64,000 nt of DNA from Sinonovacula constricta (GCA_007844125.1 CM017561.1:21240365-21304364); one strand, 5' to 3'. Shown: positions 20,100 to 31,875, counted from the stretch's first letter. Program-made: numbers and translations. Notes: generated from the sequence alone by a model not told the origin.

Positions 20100-20432
20100 T
20101 CACTTTTTACATATGAATCTTTGGTAGACATACTTTAAACACTTATAGCTGTTTTGTGGTACAGATGTCCAATTTAAACGCGAACCATTGTACGCTCTTC
20201 CGATATTGTACAAAAAGGGAAACACATTCAGCTGTTTGGAATTCAGTTTGTCCCACAGAGCACAGAACCAGAATGGCAAGGATCCGCCGAAGGGAACTCG
20301 GAACAGATCCATCATGTCAAGGACCCCGTCACCACTGCCATCCTGTTCAATGCTCGTTCCTCAGGAAAGGGATTATGCGGTGCAGGTCCAGCGAAACTCC
20401 AATGGCTTTCTTCTTTAGAAGGGCGTGGTAAC
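20100..20432 (-). pseudogene. EF-hand-like exon fragment with a frameshift
   Basis: On the minus strand an acceptor CTTTTTCCAG at 20433 precedes YHALLKKKAIGVSLDLHR and IIPFLRNEH, then TGA (20349-20347). In an overlapping frame the sequence continues EQDGSGDGVLDMMDLFRVPF, GGSLPFWFCALWDKLNSKQL, NVFPFLYNIGRAYNGS to a TGA near 20100. DGSGDGVLDMMD fits an EF-hand loop, with D1, S3, D5, G6, L8, D9 and an acidic residue at 12, so calcium binding is the inferred ancestral role. A one-base frameshift just before the loop breaks it. It could be a sequencing indel in a real exon, a pseudogene, or a chance match. The parent family is not recognised. Confidence 0.4.
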
Positions 20433-21358
20433 CTGGAAAAAGAAAAGAAGCGATTAAGTTTAGTTAAGAGTAAAAGATCATATATCATGTTATAAAAATT
20501 ATCCCTAAAGAAAAATAACTAAATCAGTCGTGACGGGAGCTGTCAGACTTTAGGAACGTGGTTTATGTAATTTATACAGTAAAGAGGCGCAGAGGTCAAT
20601 GGTCAGTTCTGTGCGTAAATCAATTTTAAAATCCAACATATGGCCAAACAACAATGCTGACACAATATGGTAATCTACAACACTTGTACCGTTGGTGGAA
20701 AGGCACGCAAAATTTCCCAGTAAGTCGCTTGAGAAACGACCGTTTAATGAATATCATGCAAACAACATAGATCACAAAGCTTTGTGTCTATAATCTTTAC
20801 TTTTTCTTCTTTTATTTAAACTTGTCTGGAGTCATACTCTACTTCTGTATCGAAAACATAATTAACCGTATCATCAGGTACATGTATATAGACTAACATG
20901 TGAGAAGTTCTTGCATTAAAATCACCTGCAAGGTATCAGCTACAATCGGCAAATGCGTTAAAAATAGTTCCTAAGTTTTGTTCTGCAGTACTTATGCCAT
21001 TCTTATTATCCCTATTTTCGTATATCGAGGGGCCCTCAGGTGACACATATGCTATGCTATGAACAATTTCAGGTGTTATAGAACAAAATTTGCTTTTGAC
21101 ATTTAAAAAATACAATCATCAAAATAGTTGAATATCTGTGATATAAATATTTTTGTTGTAAAATATTTTTCACATAAACAGCTATTCCCGCCACCGACCC
21201 CACTGTTCTTGAGTACATTTGGGTGTCTTACACGAATATGATCAAGATATACGTACTGATCGTACTGATTAATTAAGCATGCTGAAAAAAAACGTCTTTA
21301 AAGTCATTGAAAATTGAAATGTATCCTTCACACAGTAATCTCAGTGGGAGATTTTTGG
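20433..21358. other. unique sequence, no feature seen
   Basis: AT-rich, with no repeat or exon signals beyond the acceptor noted for the fragment on its left. Confidence 0.4.
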
Positions 21359-21411
21359 GTTGGGGGAAGAAAGCGGGTGGGGGTGGGTGGTGGTAGGGGG
21401 GGGGGGAGTTG
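21359..21411 (+). repeat. G-rich tract
   Basis: GGGTGGGGGTGGGTGGTGGT is followed by a run of nine or more G. There are several G-runs of three or more within 50 bp, so G-quadruplex formation is possible. Confidence 0.7.
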
Positions 21412-21499
21412 TAGGTCTTGCAGCCTCAGGCTGCAGTGGTACCAGGAAAGCGGAGAAGATTAGAGCGTTATTGACCAATGGCAGTTCAGAAAGCCCGTG

Positions 21500-23328
21500 T
21501 TCATCAAGTGTGACTTATTGTTTTACGACCACTTCACCCATGACATCTCTATGTATTATACAATAATCATGTGTCCAGCTGTGACTTATTGTTTGACGAC
21601 CTTTTCACCCATGACATCTCTGTGTATTATACAATAATCATGTGTCCAGCTGTGACTTATTGTTTTACGACCTCTTCACCCATGACATCTCTATGTATTA
21701 TACAATAATCATGTGTCCAGCTGTGACTTATTGTTTTACGACCACTTCACCCATGACATCTATGTATTATACAATAATCATGCGTCCAGCCGTGACTTAT
21801 TGTTTTACGACCACTTCACCCATGACATCTCTGTGTATTATACAATAATCATGTGTCCAGCTGTGACTTATTGTTTTACGACCACTTCACCCATGACATC
21901 TCTGTGTATTATACAATAATCATGTGTCCAGCTGTGACTTATTGTTTTACGACCACTTCACCCATGACATCTCTGTGTATTATACAATAATCATGTGTCC
22001 AGCTGTGACTTATTGTTTTACGACCACTTCACCCATGACATCTCTGTGTATTATACAATAATCATGTGTCCAGCTGTGACTTATTGTTTTACGACCACTT
22101 CACCCATGACATCTCTGTGTATAATACAATAATCATGTGTCCAGCTGTGACTCATTGTTTTACGACCACTTCACCCATGACATCTCTGTGTATAATACAA
22201 TAATCATGTGTCCAGCTGTGACTTATTGTTTTACGACCACTTCACCCATGACATCTCTGTGTATAATACAATAATCATGTGTCCAGCTGTGACTTATTGT
22301 TTTACGACCACTTCACCCATGACATCTCTGTGTATTATACAATAATCATGTGTCCAGCAGTGACTTATTGTTTTACGACCACTTCACACATGACATCTCT
22401 GTGTATAATACAATAATCATGTGTCCAGCTGTGACTTATTGTTTTACGACCACTTCACCCATGACATCTCTGTGTATAATACAATAATCATGTGTCCAGC
22501 TGTGACTTATTGTTTTACGACCACTTCACCCATGACATCTCTGTGTATTATACAATAATCATGTGTCCAGCTGTGACTTATTGTTTTACGACCACTTCAC
22601 CCATGACATCTCTGTGTATAATACAATAATCATGTGTCCAGCTGTGACTTATTGTTTTACGACCACTTCACCCATGACATCTCTGTGTATAATACAATAA
22701 TCATGTGTCCAGCTGTGACTTATTGTTTAACGACCACTTCACCCATGACATCTCTGTGTATAATACAATAATCATGTGTCCAGCTGTGACTTATTGTTTT
22801 ACGACCACTTCACCCATGACATCTCTGTGTTTTATACAATAATCATGTGTCCAGCAGTGACTTATTGTTTTACGACCACTTCACCCATGACATCTCTGTG
22901 TATAATACAATATTCATGTGTCCAGCTGTGACTTATTGTTTTACGACCACTTCACCCATGACATCTCTGTGTATAATACAATAATCATGTGTCCAGCTGT
23001 GACTTATTGTTTTACGACCACTTCACCGATGACATCTCTGTGTATTATACAATAATCATGTGTCCAGCTGTGACTTATTGTTTTACGACCACTTCACCCA
23101 TGACATCTCTGTGTATAATACAATAATCACGTGTCCAGCTGTGACTTATTGTTTTACGACCACTTCACCCATGACATCTCTGTGTATTATACAATAATCA
23201 TGTATCCAGCTGTGACTTATTGTTTTACGACCACTTCACCCATGACATCTCTGTGTATAATACAATAATCACGTGTCCAGCTGTGACTTATTGTTTTACG
23301 ACCACTTCACCCATGACATCTCTGTGAT
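21500..23328. repeat. 71-bp minisatellite, about 26 copies
   Basis: Units start ATCATGTGTCCAGCTGTGAC, continue TTATTGTTTTACGACCACTT, CACCCATGACATCTCTGTGT and end ATTATACAATA. The spacing is 71 bp from 21566 to 23268. The left end begins with a partial unit at 21502, and one early unit lacks 2 bp. Copies are very similar, with a TATTATAC/TATAATAC dimorphism scattered along the array. The period is not a multiple of three and the 68-residue open frames recur every unit, so no protein is implied. Confidence 0.95.
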
Positions 23329-24084
23329 CTCCCAGCAATTTTCTTGCGGGGCGGTGTGGAGGAGGAAGGGGTGGAGTCAGCCTGTGGTAACATTTTCAAT
23401 GCTTTTAAAGTCCGACCACATATACATCAATATTAGGATAGATATAATACTATATTACCATGGGCCCTTATCTACATACCCTATGTATTTTATAAGTATA
23501 TACAGAAAACAAAATTACTGTTGTGTGTTAACCTTATATTTGCACAGACATGGATCTGTATGAATGCGGTATTTATGTGCATACCACTGGAGGGAGATGT
23601 AAGAAAAATACCGGTGTGAGACGATGCGGTGATGAGTTTTCCTACCGGAAGTAGTCTGTAAAAGACATTTTTTGTTGAATTTTGGATATAATTTTTAATG
23701 AAAGTGTAGGACTTTATGATATTCCCTGCTGAATATCAGTAAATAAATTTAATATATCATTCGGGCAAGTATTTTCCCCGCTGTTAGGGTCTTTGACTCA
23801 CCTTTAGGTGTGTAATTTTGTAATTGTAATCTCACAAAACAGGGGTTAAATATGTTTTTGTAAGCTTATTATTTGTAGTTGAGAAATAGGCATTAGTAAA
23901 CGCTCAAAATGTTATGATTGTGTATTGTTGTGGTAGACATGATGCCGCCGCTGGGGAAGGTCAATTGGGGATTTAGCCTGCGATCAGAGTCTGCCGAGAA
24001 TCGAATAGGATGGGCGCCTCGGTGAATTAATTGGGTCTCCCTGGCTGTGATAAATAAAAATAATTAATGATGAATCACAAATAT
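23329..24084. other. unique sequence
   Basis: Nothing recognised. A moderately GC-rich block at 23940-24050 (GATGCCGCCGCTGGGGAAGG, GGGCGCCTCGGTGAATTAAT) ends with an AT-rich AATAAAAATAATTAATGA run and could be a decayed retroposon, but no A or B box is present. Confidence 0.35.
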
Positions 24085-24975
24085 AACAAGAGGGCCATGA
24101 TGGCCCTTAATCGCTCACCTGATAATACAGGCTTTAAGTAGGATCAAATCAGGCATTAAGTAATTAAGAGTTATTTACTTTAGAAATCTTTGGTGAAGAT
24201 TTGACCATTAGTGTGGCCACTGGGTTGATAACATTTTCTAGAATTTTACCAAGTAACCTACTGAATCGACATGACTCACTTCAAAACATATGTTAGATTA
24301 CATACTGGCAAACATGCTGGTCAAGTTTGGTGAATACTGGGCCATCAATGTAGCCTCTTAAGTGTTTTCACAAGGTTTTTCTAAAATGTAACCTAATGAC
24401 CTACTTTTTGACCCCACATGACCCGAACTCATCCAAGATTTCATGTAGACAAACATTCTGACCAAGTTTGATGAAGATTGGCCAATAAATAGGGCCTCTA
24501 GTGTGTTCAGAAGCTTTTTATAAGATTTGACCTAGTGACCTACTTTCTGACCCCACGTGACCCAGTTACGAATTCATCCAAGATATCATGCAGACAAACA
24601 TTCTGACCAAGTTTGGTGAAGATTAGGCTATAAATGTGGTATCTAGTGTGTTCAGAAGCTTTTTCTAAGATTTGATCTAGTGACCTACTTTTTGACCCCA
24701 GGTGACCCAATAATGAACCCATCCAAGTTTTAATGCAGACAAACATTCTGACCAAGTTTGATGAAAATTGGATAAAAATTGTGGCCTCTAGTGTGTTCAC
24801 TTAATTATTAAAGTGGATCTGTGGTGATAAGTCCGCCGAACTTCCCCTGGTCCAAGTCCGAGACTCTCTGGTCACCAGAGAGTCCACAGCCCGGAGCTGA
24901 TACAGACAGACAAGACACCAGGGGGGAAGTAACTTCACCCAGGAGGACCCTATATTAAAGTTTGAACATTTTGTT
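24085..24975 (-). mobile_element. tandem-core (pearl/Helentron-like) element, third core type
   Basis: It starts, in reversed orientation, with AACAAGAGGGCCATGATGGC, CCTTAATCGCTCACCTGA, the mirror of the terminus at 3340-3370. The core has four or five ~145-bp units with GACCTAGTGACCTACTTT, TTGACCCCACATGACCC, CATGCAGACAAACATTCTGA, CCAAGTTTGATGAAGATTGG and GGCCTCTAGTGTGTTCAGAA. The far end probably includes the palindromic block at 24843-24928. Such units are familiar from bivalve genomes (from memory). An 86-codon minus frame across the units is not a gene. Confidence 0.6.
24843..24930. repeat. nested palindrome
   Basis: Inner arms GACTCTCTGGT and ACCAGAGAGTC are separated by one base. Outer arms CTTCCCCTGGT and ACCAGGGGGGAAG flank them. 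The two together could fold as a cruciform or RNA hairpin of about 88 nt. Confidence 0.8.
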
Positions 24976-25507
24976 TATATTTATATTATACTGATATTTT
25001 CTATAGAAAATATAGTTGGGTTTCTCTGCTCTGTCTTTTAGTTTCAACTAAACAGATTAATATATTAATGTTAAGCTGTCTTATCTTTAAATACCCAAAT
25101 TTATGATTTCTAATTAAATCATTTAATTAGATCAAAACATGATTCTATAGATTTATAAAAAAATATAACTTTGTAGTCGACTGGTAGTGAAGGCATTTGG
25201 TCCATGCGGGTGCGATTCTTAACTGAATTATCAGTTCGATTCTGGTGTGGACCTGTCTAATTGCTTGCCTGTCAACTACATTTAACCTAATGTCTTTAAA
25301 TTGAGGCTCTGCAGAGCACCCATCCATTCAATGATTGTTTTATATAGAGTCATAGTTTATTGTTACATTAATTATAATAGTGTAAGTATGTCACAGGTTT
25401 TTGATGTTGCTAATTGCACAAAAGACTATATTTGCTAGTTTCTTAGGTAGAAATAAGAGATTTCGTAGGTTAAGTGGAAAACTAATTATAATATACATCG
25501 TGATACA
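24976..25507. other. unique AT-rich sequence
   Basis: No supported feature. Small open frames here have no recognisable motifs. Confidence 0.4.
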
Positions 25508-25745
25508 CCGGACCTGGTAGGCAATTGGTAGAGTGTCGGCTCTAGGTACGGGAGGACAAGGTTCAAACCCGGGCCGCGACATTCTGAAGTCGTTAAAAAT
25601 GGTGGTGGTACAGCTCCCTTGCTAATGCTCAGGCAAATATAAGGGTAGTTCCACGACTGGTTGGCCTGGTGTCAGGATAATGTGACTGGGTGTGGTATCA
25701 TGCCAGGTGTTTACGGCATGCTATACACAATGAAGGCAGGTCTAT
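25508..25745 (+). mobile_element. SINE-B, near full length
   Basis: Head GGACCTGGTAGGCAATTGGT, AGAGTGTCGGCTCTAGGTAC, B box AGGTTCAAACCCGGGCC, then CGACATTCTGAAGTCGTTAA, GTTCCACGACTGGTTGGCCT, GTGTCAGGATAATGTGACTG and CATGCCAGGTGTTTACGGC. It is the best preserved 5' end of family B in the window. Its 3' part forms one arm of the inverted repeat at 25699-25788. Confidence 0.75.
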
Positions 25746-25788
25746 GGCTGAATTCACTGTGGATAGCATGCCGTAAACTCCTGGCATG
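25699..25788. repeat. 30-bp inverted repeat at SINE-B / satellite junction
   Basis: Arms at 25699-25728 (CATGCCAGGTGTTTACGGCA, TGCTATACAC) and 25759-25788 are near-perfect reverse complements separated by 30 bp. The second arm directly abuts the first 31-bp satellite units. Confidence 0.85.
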
Positions 25789-28700
25789 TAATATATAAGA
25801 CCCAATTAGCTCATGTTGGTCATAAATAAGGCCCAATTAGATCATATCAGTAATATATAAGGCCCTATAACATCATGTTCATAATTTATATGACCAAATT
25901 ACCGCATGTCTGTAGTCAGTAATAAATAAGGCCAAATAAGTTCTTATTGGTAATACGTAAGGCCAGTAACTTCATGTCAGTAATATAAAAAGCCCAGTAA
26001 CTTCATGCAGTTTATATATAAGTTCATGTTTGTAATAGATATGGCTAAATGACTTCATGATGGTAATATAGAAGCCCAATAATTTCATGAAGGTTATATA
26101 AAACACCCAAAAACTTTAGTAATATAAATGACACAATAACATGTCGATAGCATATAAGGCCTATAACTTCATGTCGGTAATATATTAGGCCCAATAACTT
26201 CAATACGATAACATATAAGGCCAATAACTTCATGTCAGTAATATACAAGCCCCGAAGGATTCTGCCAGTGATATATAGAGCCCCCAAAAGAATGGTGGAA
26301 ATATAAAATATGAAAGTTCATGCCGCTAGCATATATGTTCCAAGTAGTTCATGTCAGGAAAATATAAGGCAAAATTTTTTTTATTATGGTACTATATGAG
26401 ACCCAATAACTTCATGTCAATAGTTTAATAAGGCCCAACATCATGTCATTCACATATACGGCCCAATAAGCTGATGCTGGTGATAAATAATGCCTAATAA
26501 CATCATGTCAGCAATATATAAGGTCCAATAACATCCTGTCAGCAATATATAAGGTCCAATAACATCATGTCAGCAATATATATGGCCCAATAACTTCATG
26601 TCAGCAATATATAAGGTCCAATAACTTCATGTCAGCAATATATAAGGTCCAATAACATCATGTCAGCAATATATAAGGTCCAATAACTTCATGTCGGTAA
26701 TATATATGGCCCAATAACTTCATGTCAGCAATATATAAGGTCCAATAACTTCATGTCAGCAATATATACGGCCCAATAAGCTGATGCGGGTGATAAATAA
26801 TGCCTAATAACATCATGTCAGCAATATATAAGGTTCAATAACTTCATGTCAGCAATATTTAAGGTCAAATAACTTCATGTCAGCAATATATACGACCCAA
26901 TAAGATGATGCTGGTGATAAATAATGCCTAATAACATCATGTCAGTAATATATAAGGTCCAATAATTTCATGTCAGCAATATATATGGCCCAATAACTTC
27001 ATGTCAGCAATATATATGGCCCAATAACTTCATGTCATAAATATATAAGGCCCAACAACATCATGTCATTCACATATACAACCCAATAAGCTGATGCTGG
27101 TGATAAATAATGCCTAATAGCATCATGTCAGCAATATATAAGGTCCAATAACTACATGTCAGCAATATATAAGGTCCAATAACTTCCTGTCAGCAATATA
27201 TACGGCCCAATAACTTCATGTCAGCCATATATATGGCCCAATAACTTCATGTCAGCAATATATACGGCCCAATAAGCTGATGCTGGTGATAAATAATGCC
27301 TAATAACATCATGTCAGCAATATATAAGGTCCAATAACTTCATGTCAGCAATATATAAGGTCCAATAACTTCATGTCAGCAATATATATGGCCCAATAAC
27401 TTCATGTCAGCAATATATATGGCCCAATAACATCATGTCAGCAATATATAAGGTCCAATAACTTCATGTCAGCAATATATAAGGTCAAATAACTTCATGT
27501 CAGCAATATATACGGCCCAATAAGATGATGCTGGTGATAAATAATGCCTAAAACATCATTTCAGCAATATAAAAGGTCCATTAACTTCATGTCAGCAATA
27601 TATATGGCCCAATAACTTCATGTCAGCAATATATATGGCCCAATAACTTCATGTCAGCATTATATACGGCCCAATAAGCTGATGCTGGTGATAAATAATG
27701 CCTAATAACATCATGTCAGCAATATATAAGGTCCAATAACTTCATGTCAGCAATATATATGGCCCAATAACTTCATGTCAGCAATATATATGGCCCAATA
27801 ACTTCATGTCAGCAATATATATGGCCCAATAACTTCATGTCAGCAATATATATGGCCCAATAACTTCATGTCAGCAATATATATGGCCCAATAACTTCAT
27901 GTCAGCAATATATATGGCCCAATAACTTCATGTCAGCAATATATACGGCCCAATAAGCTGATGCTGGTGATAAATAATGCCTAATAACATCATGTCAGCA
28001 ATATATATGGCCCAATAACATCATGTCAGCAATATATAAGGTCCAATAACTTCATGTCAGCAATATATACGGCCCAATAACTTCATGTCAGCAATATATA
28101 CGGCCCAATAAGCTGATGCTGGTGATAAATAATGCCTAATAACATCATGTCAGCAATATATAAGGTCCAATAACTTCATGTCAGCAATATATAAGGTCCA
28201 ATAACTTCATGTCAGCAATATATATGGCCCAATAACTTCATGTCAGCAATATATATGGCCCAATAACTTCATGTCAGCAATATATATGGCCCAATAACTT
28301 CATGTCAGCAATATATAGGGCCCAATAAGCTGATGCTGGTGATAAATAATGCCTAATAACATCATGTCAGCAATATATATGGCCCAATAACATCATGTCA
28401 GCAATATATAAGGTCAAATAACTTCATGTCAGCAATATATATGGCCCAATAACTTCATGTCAGCAATATATACGGCCCAATAAGCTGATGCTGGTGATAA
28501 ATAATGCCTAATAACATCATGTCAGCAATATATAAGGTCCAATAATTTCATGTCAGCAATATATATATGGTCCAATAACTTCATGTCAGCAATATATATG
28601 GCCCAATAACTTCATGTCAGCAATATATATGGCCCAATAACTTCATGTCAGCAATATATATGGCCCAATAACTTCATGTCAGCAATATATACGGCCCAAT

Positions 28701-29299
28701 AAGCTGATGCTGGTGATAAATAATGCCTAATAACATCATGTCAGCAATATATATGGCCCAATAACATCATGTCAGCAATATATAAGGTCCAATAACTTCA
28801 TGTCAGCAATATATATGGCCCAATAACTTCATGTCAGCAATATATACGGCCCAATAAGCTGATGCTGGTGATAAATAATGCCTAATAACATCATGTCAGC
28901 AATATATAAGGTCCAATAACTTCATGTCAGCAATATATATGTCCTAATAACTTCATGTCAGCAATATATATGGCCCAATAAGCTGATGCTGGTGATAAAT
29001 AATGCCTAATAACATCATGTCAGCAATATATAAGGTCCAATAACTTCATGTCAGCAATATATATATGGCCCAATAACTTCATGTCAGCAATATATAAGGT
29101 CCAATAACATCAGGTCAGCAATATATAAGGTCCAATAACTTCATGTCAGCAATATATACGGCCCAATAACTTCATGTCAGCAATATATAAGGTCCAATAA
29201 CTTCATGTCAGCAATATATAAGGTCCAATAACTTCATGTCAGCAATATATAAGGTCCAATAACTTCATGTCAGCAATATATAAGGTCCAATAACTTCAT
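25789..29299. repeat. 31-bp minisatellite, left block (CAGCAATATATA type)
   Basis: The unit is GGCCCAATAACTTCATGTCA, GCAATATATAT, period 31 bp, over 100 copies. Units are degenerate at the left edge (25789-26480) and homogeneous from about 26500. A marker variant, AAGCTGATGCTGGTGATAAA, TAATGCCTAATAACATC, recurs every 150-300 bp, showing a loose higher-order pattern. No gene is expected inside. Confidence 0.95.
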
Positions 29300-29661
29300 T
29301 TATCCTGCTTTCATGCGTAAATGTGCAGGATAAAGCCTTGCCGGATAAACTTAGTGATATCCAGGCAATAGGTCACGTGACCAAACCACGCGTATAAATA
29401 CACTGTTTACATTAGTTATGTTCACACGCTCTTAATGAAAAGTGTAATTAATGCTTTTTCGCCGATTTATGTAATCATTAATGGAATTTTTTAAACATTT
29501 ATATATGTTGTCATGGAGATTAAAAATATTAAAAAAATGAAGGGAGGTCCATATCTGAATAAATAAGGAGTAAAGCGGCTATTGTTTTTCCGCTATTTTT
29601 TCTCGTTTGTTTACAGATTTCCTATTTTTATTTTTATTTTTTTCATATAAAAGATAAAAAG

Positions 29662-30544
29662 CAAGGTTGGGCGGTAAATACCACCCCCGGTATTTACCGG
29701 TGGTATTTACCGGTATTTACCGGCCTGGAAAATACTCCCATAAGTGGCAAATACTGGCAAATACTGGCAAATACTACAAAGATGAGTTTTTTTTGCCTTA
29801 AAATACTACAGAAATCTCAATTTAGTTGACAGTTATTAATGTATAATCATGATAATAATTCAATTACTCGGACATTTCATCTAAATATCATATCAGGTGA
29901 TCATTATAAGCAAATATGGTAAAAATAATTTTTAAATAACTGTTGTTGTTTTTTTAATTAGAACCTAAAATACAGCAGGTGAGAAATTAATGCAAATTCA
30001 CGTGTGCACCTGGCTATTGACATTTAACAAGCGAAGCCATATTGTCTAGACAATTAAAACAACAGGTTTCAAACATGGGTCTGTAAAAGCTAGGGGCAAC
30101 AAAGACAACAGTAAAGTGTCATAAATTACCTAGACAATTTGTCTAGGTGCAAGCAAGTGGTTGTATATTGGTATGACATAAGCTACAGTGTCATCTGTAT
30201 GGCTTCATTCTTGAGTTACATTTATAACAGACAGAAATTCTCTTGTCATCATCATTTCTATAACTGCACTCCACTATAAATTCCATGGATGGCAAATTCA
30301 ACTGACCATTTTTTTCAGTACTTAAATATTTATTATGAATAAAGTGATAAAAGTGTAAAACTTAAGTATAAATAAAATGGCAATAGATGGGTAAACTTGA
30401 AATTATCCATATGAATGAAGATAATAGGGAATATTGTATATATTCCAGACTGGTCAATTCAATCGACCAGTATTTGCCGGTAAATACCGGTAAATACCGC
30501 CGGCATGGAAAATACTCATATTTGCCGGCATTTTGCCAACCCTG
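29662..30544. mobile_element. hAT-type non-autonomous transposon, 883 bp
   Basis: Ends CAAGGTTGGGCGG and TTTTGCCAACCCTG are inverted repeats of the hAT CAGGGTTGGC type. They are flanked by a perfect 8-bp duplication ATAAAAAG (29654-29661 and 30545-30552). Subterminal GGTAAATACC / GGTATTTACC motifs are repeated at both ends. No transposase frame is present. Confidence 0.85.
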
Positions 30545-30563
30545 ATAAAAAGCAGGATAAATC

Positions 30564-30702
30564 GAATACATGGTTGGTGCCGAGAATAAGAAAGTTTATC
30601 TGGTTCGCTTCGAGACGTATCTTTGCTCGCTAAAGCTCGCCGAGATATTCGCTTCTCGCTCACCAGATAAACTTTCTCATTCTAGGCACCAACCATGTAT
30701 TC
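30564..30702. repeat. fold-back with 41-bp arms
   Basis: Arms 30564-30604 (GAATACATGGTTGGTGCC, AAGAAAGTTTATCTGGT) and 30662-30702 are reverse complements with about two mismatches. The 57-bp loop is rich in TCGCTTCGAGACG / CGCTTCTCGCTC. It may be a small fold-back MITE or the end of the composite insertion. Confidence 0.85.
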
Positions 30703-30705
30703 TCT

Positions 30706-31056
30706 ATGTCAGCGATATATAAGGTCCAATAACTTCATGTCAGCAATAAATAAGGTCCAATAACTTCATGTCAGCAATATATAAGGTCCAATAACTTCAT
30801 GTCAGCAATATATAAGGTCCAATAACTTCATGTCAGCAATATATATGGCCCAATAACTTCATGTCAGCAATATATAAGGTCCAATAACTTCATGTCAGCA
30901 ATATATATGGCCCAATAACTTCATGTCAGCAATATATATGGCCCAATAACTTCATGTCAGCAATATATATGGCCCAATAACTTCATGTCGGTAATATATA
31001 GGGTCCAATAACTTCATGTCAGCAATATATAAGTTCCAATAACTTCATGTCAGCAA
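30706..31056. repeat. 31-bp minisatellite, block between insertions
   Basis: About 11 units of the CAGCAATATATA type continue the left block, ending with ATGTCAGCAA at the MULE target duplication. Confidence 0.95.
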
Positions 31057-31215
31057 GAGTGTATATCAAAATCCCCTTGATCATAATCCCCTTGGTTGAA
31101 AAATGACATAGTGATCGAAATCCCCTCAACAGAAATGACAGGGTGTTCATAATCCCCTTGATGGATAGTCAAAATCCCCTTGGCAAAAATGATGGGGTGG
31201 TCAAAATCCCCTCAA
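31057..31215 (+). repeat. MULE left terminal inverted repeat
   Basis: It starts GAGTGTATATCAAAATCCCC and includes GATCATAATCCCCTTGG, GATCGAAATCCCCTC and GTCAAAATCCCCTCAA. Six AATCCCCT motifs spaced about 20-40 bp apart are candidate transposase binding sites. This arm lies beyond the 3' end of the transposase gene. Confidence 0.85.
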
Positions 31216-31875
31216 CTTGTGAAAAACAACCCCCTTTACTCAATATTCTTTTTCCTTTGATCTTTTGTCACTCCAGCTAAACTATTGTGTTACATAAAGA
31301 AATGTTGCAAACAGCAGTTACATTGAGTAGAGGAAAGAGTATGGAGTATACTTTAGCAATAAAATATTTGGAGACCGTGATTGTATTGATTAGGGGGAGC
31401 TGATTAGGGGATCAATGTGTCTGCTTTTGTAGACTTTTGCGATGGAGACAATAAAGATCTTTCTAATACATAATTGGTCTGGGTAAGATGTATTTTAAAA
31501 AGGATTTCATTTCCTGGTTCCTTCATAATAAAGTTTGAACATAAAAATAAAGTTGACCTCATGTTGGTGCAAACATGTTGTTTTTCATTCAGCATAAAAT
31601 ATACATTTGTACTTCAATATTTGTCTATTTTTTTAACCAATGAATTTAAGAAAACATGGTACGAATATATCATTTTTTAAATCTCAAATTTCTTTATAAT
31701 ACTCCAATGTTGTCATTTTCATGTTAATATAAAGCTCACTGATGTAATTTTCAGACAGAAACATGCCTATAGAAACATAGGCTTAAAACCAGACATAATA
31801 TTTCACTCTTATTTATTTTCTGACAGCACATTTTACATATGTTAGCACATTCACAGAATTTACTTAGCACCGACA

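Larger units (their letters stand above)
29300..30705. mobile_element. composite insertion in the 31-bp array
   Basis: The array is interrupted after AATAACTTCAT and resumes at ATGTCAGCGATATATAAGG. The insert begins TTATCCTGCTTTCATGCG, with a local hairpin TTATCCTGC/GCAGGATAA, includes CAATAGGTCACGTGACC, and is itself split by the hAT-type MITE at 29662-30544. Its right end is the fold-back at 30564-30702. No transposase frame and no clear target duplication were seen, so its class is unknown. Confidence 0.6.

Noticed and set aside
21642..21919. 68-residue open frames repeated in the 71-bp array
   Set aside because: The same frame recurs offset by one unit because 71 is not a multiple of three; this is periodic noise.
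24540..24800. 86-codon minus frame as a small gene
   Set aside because: It lies fully within the ~145-bp core repeats of a dispersed element.
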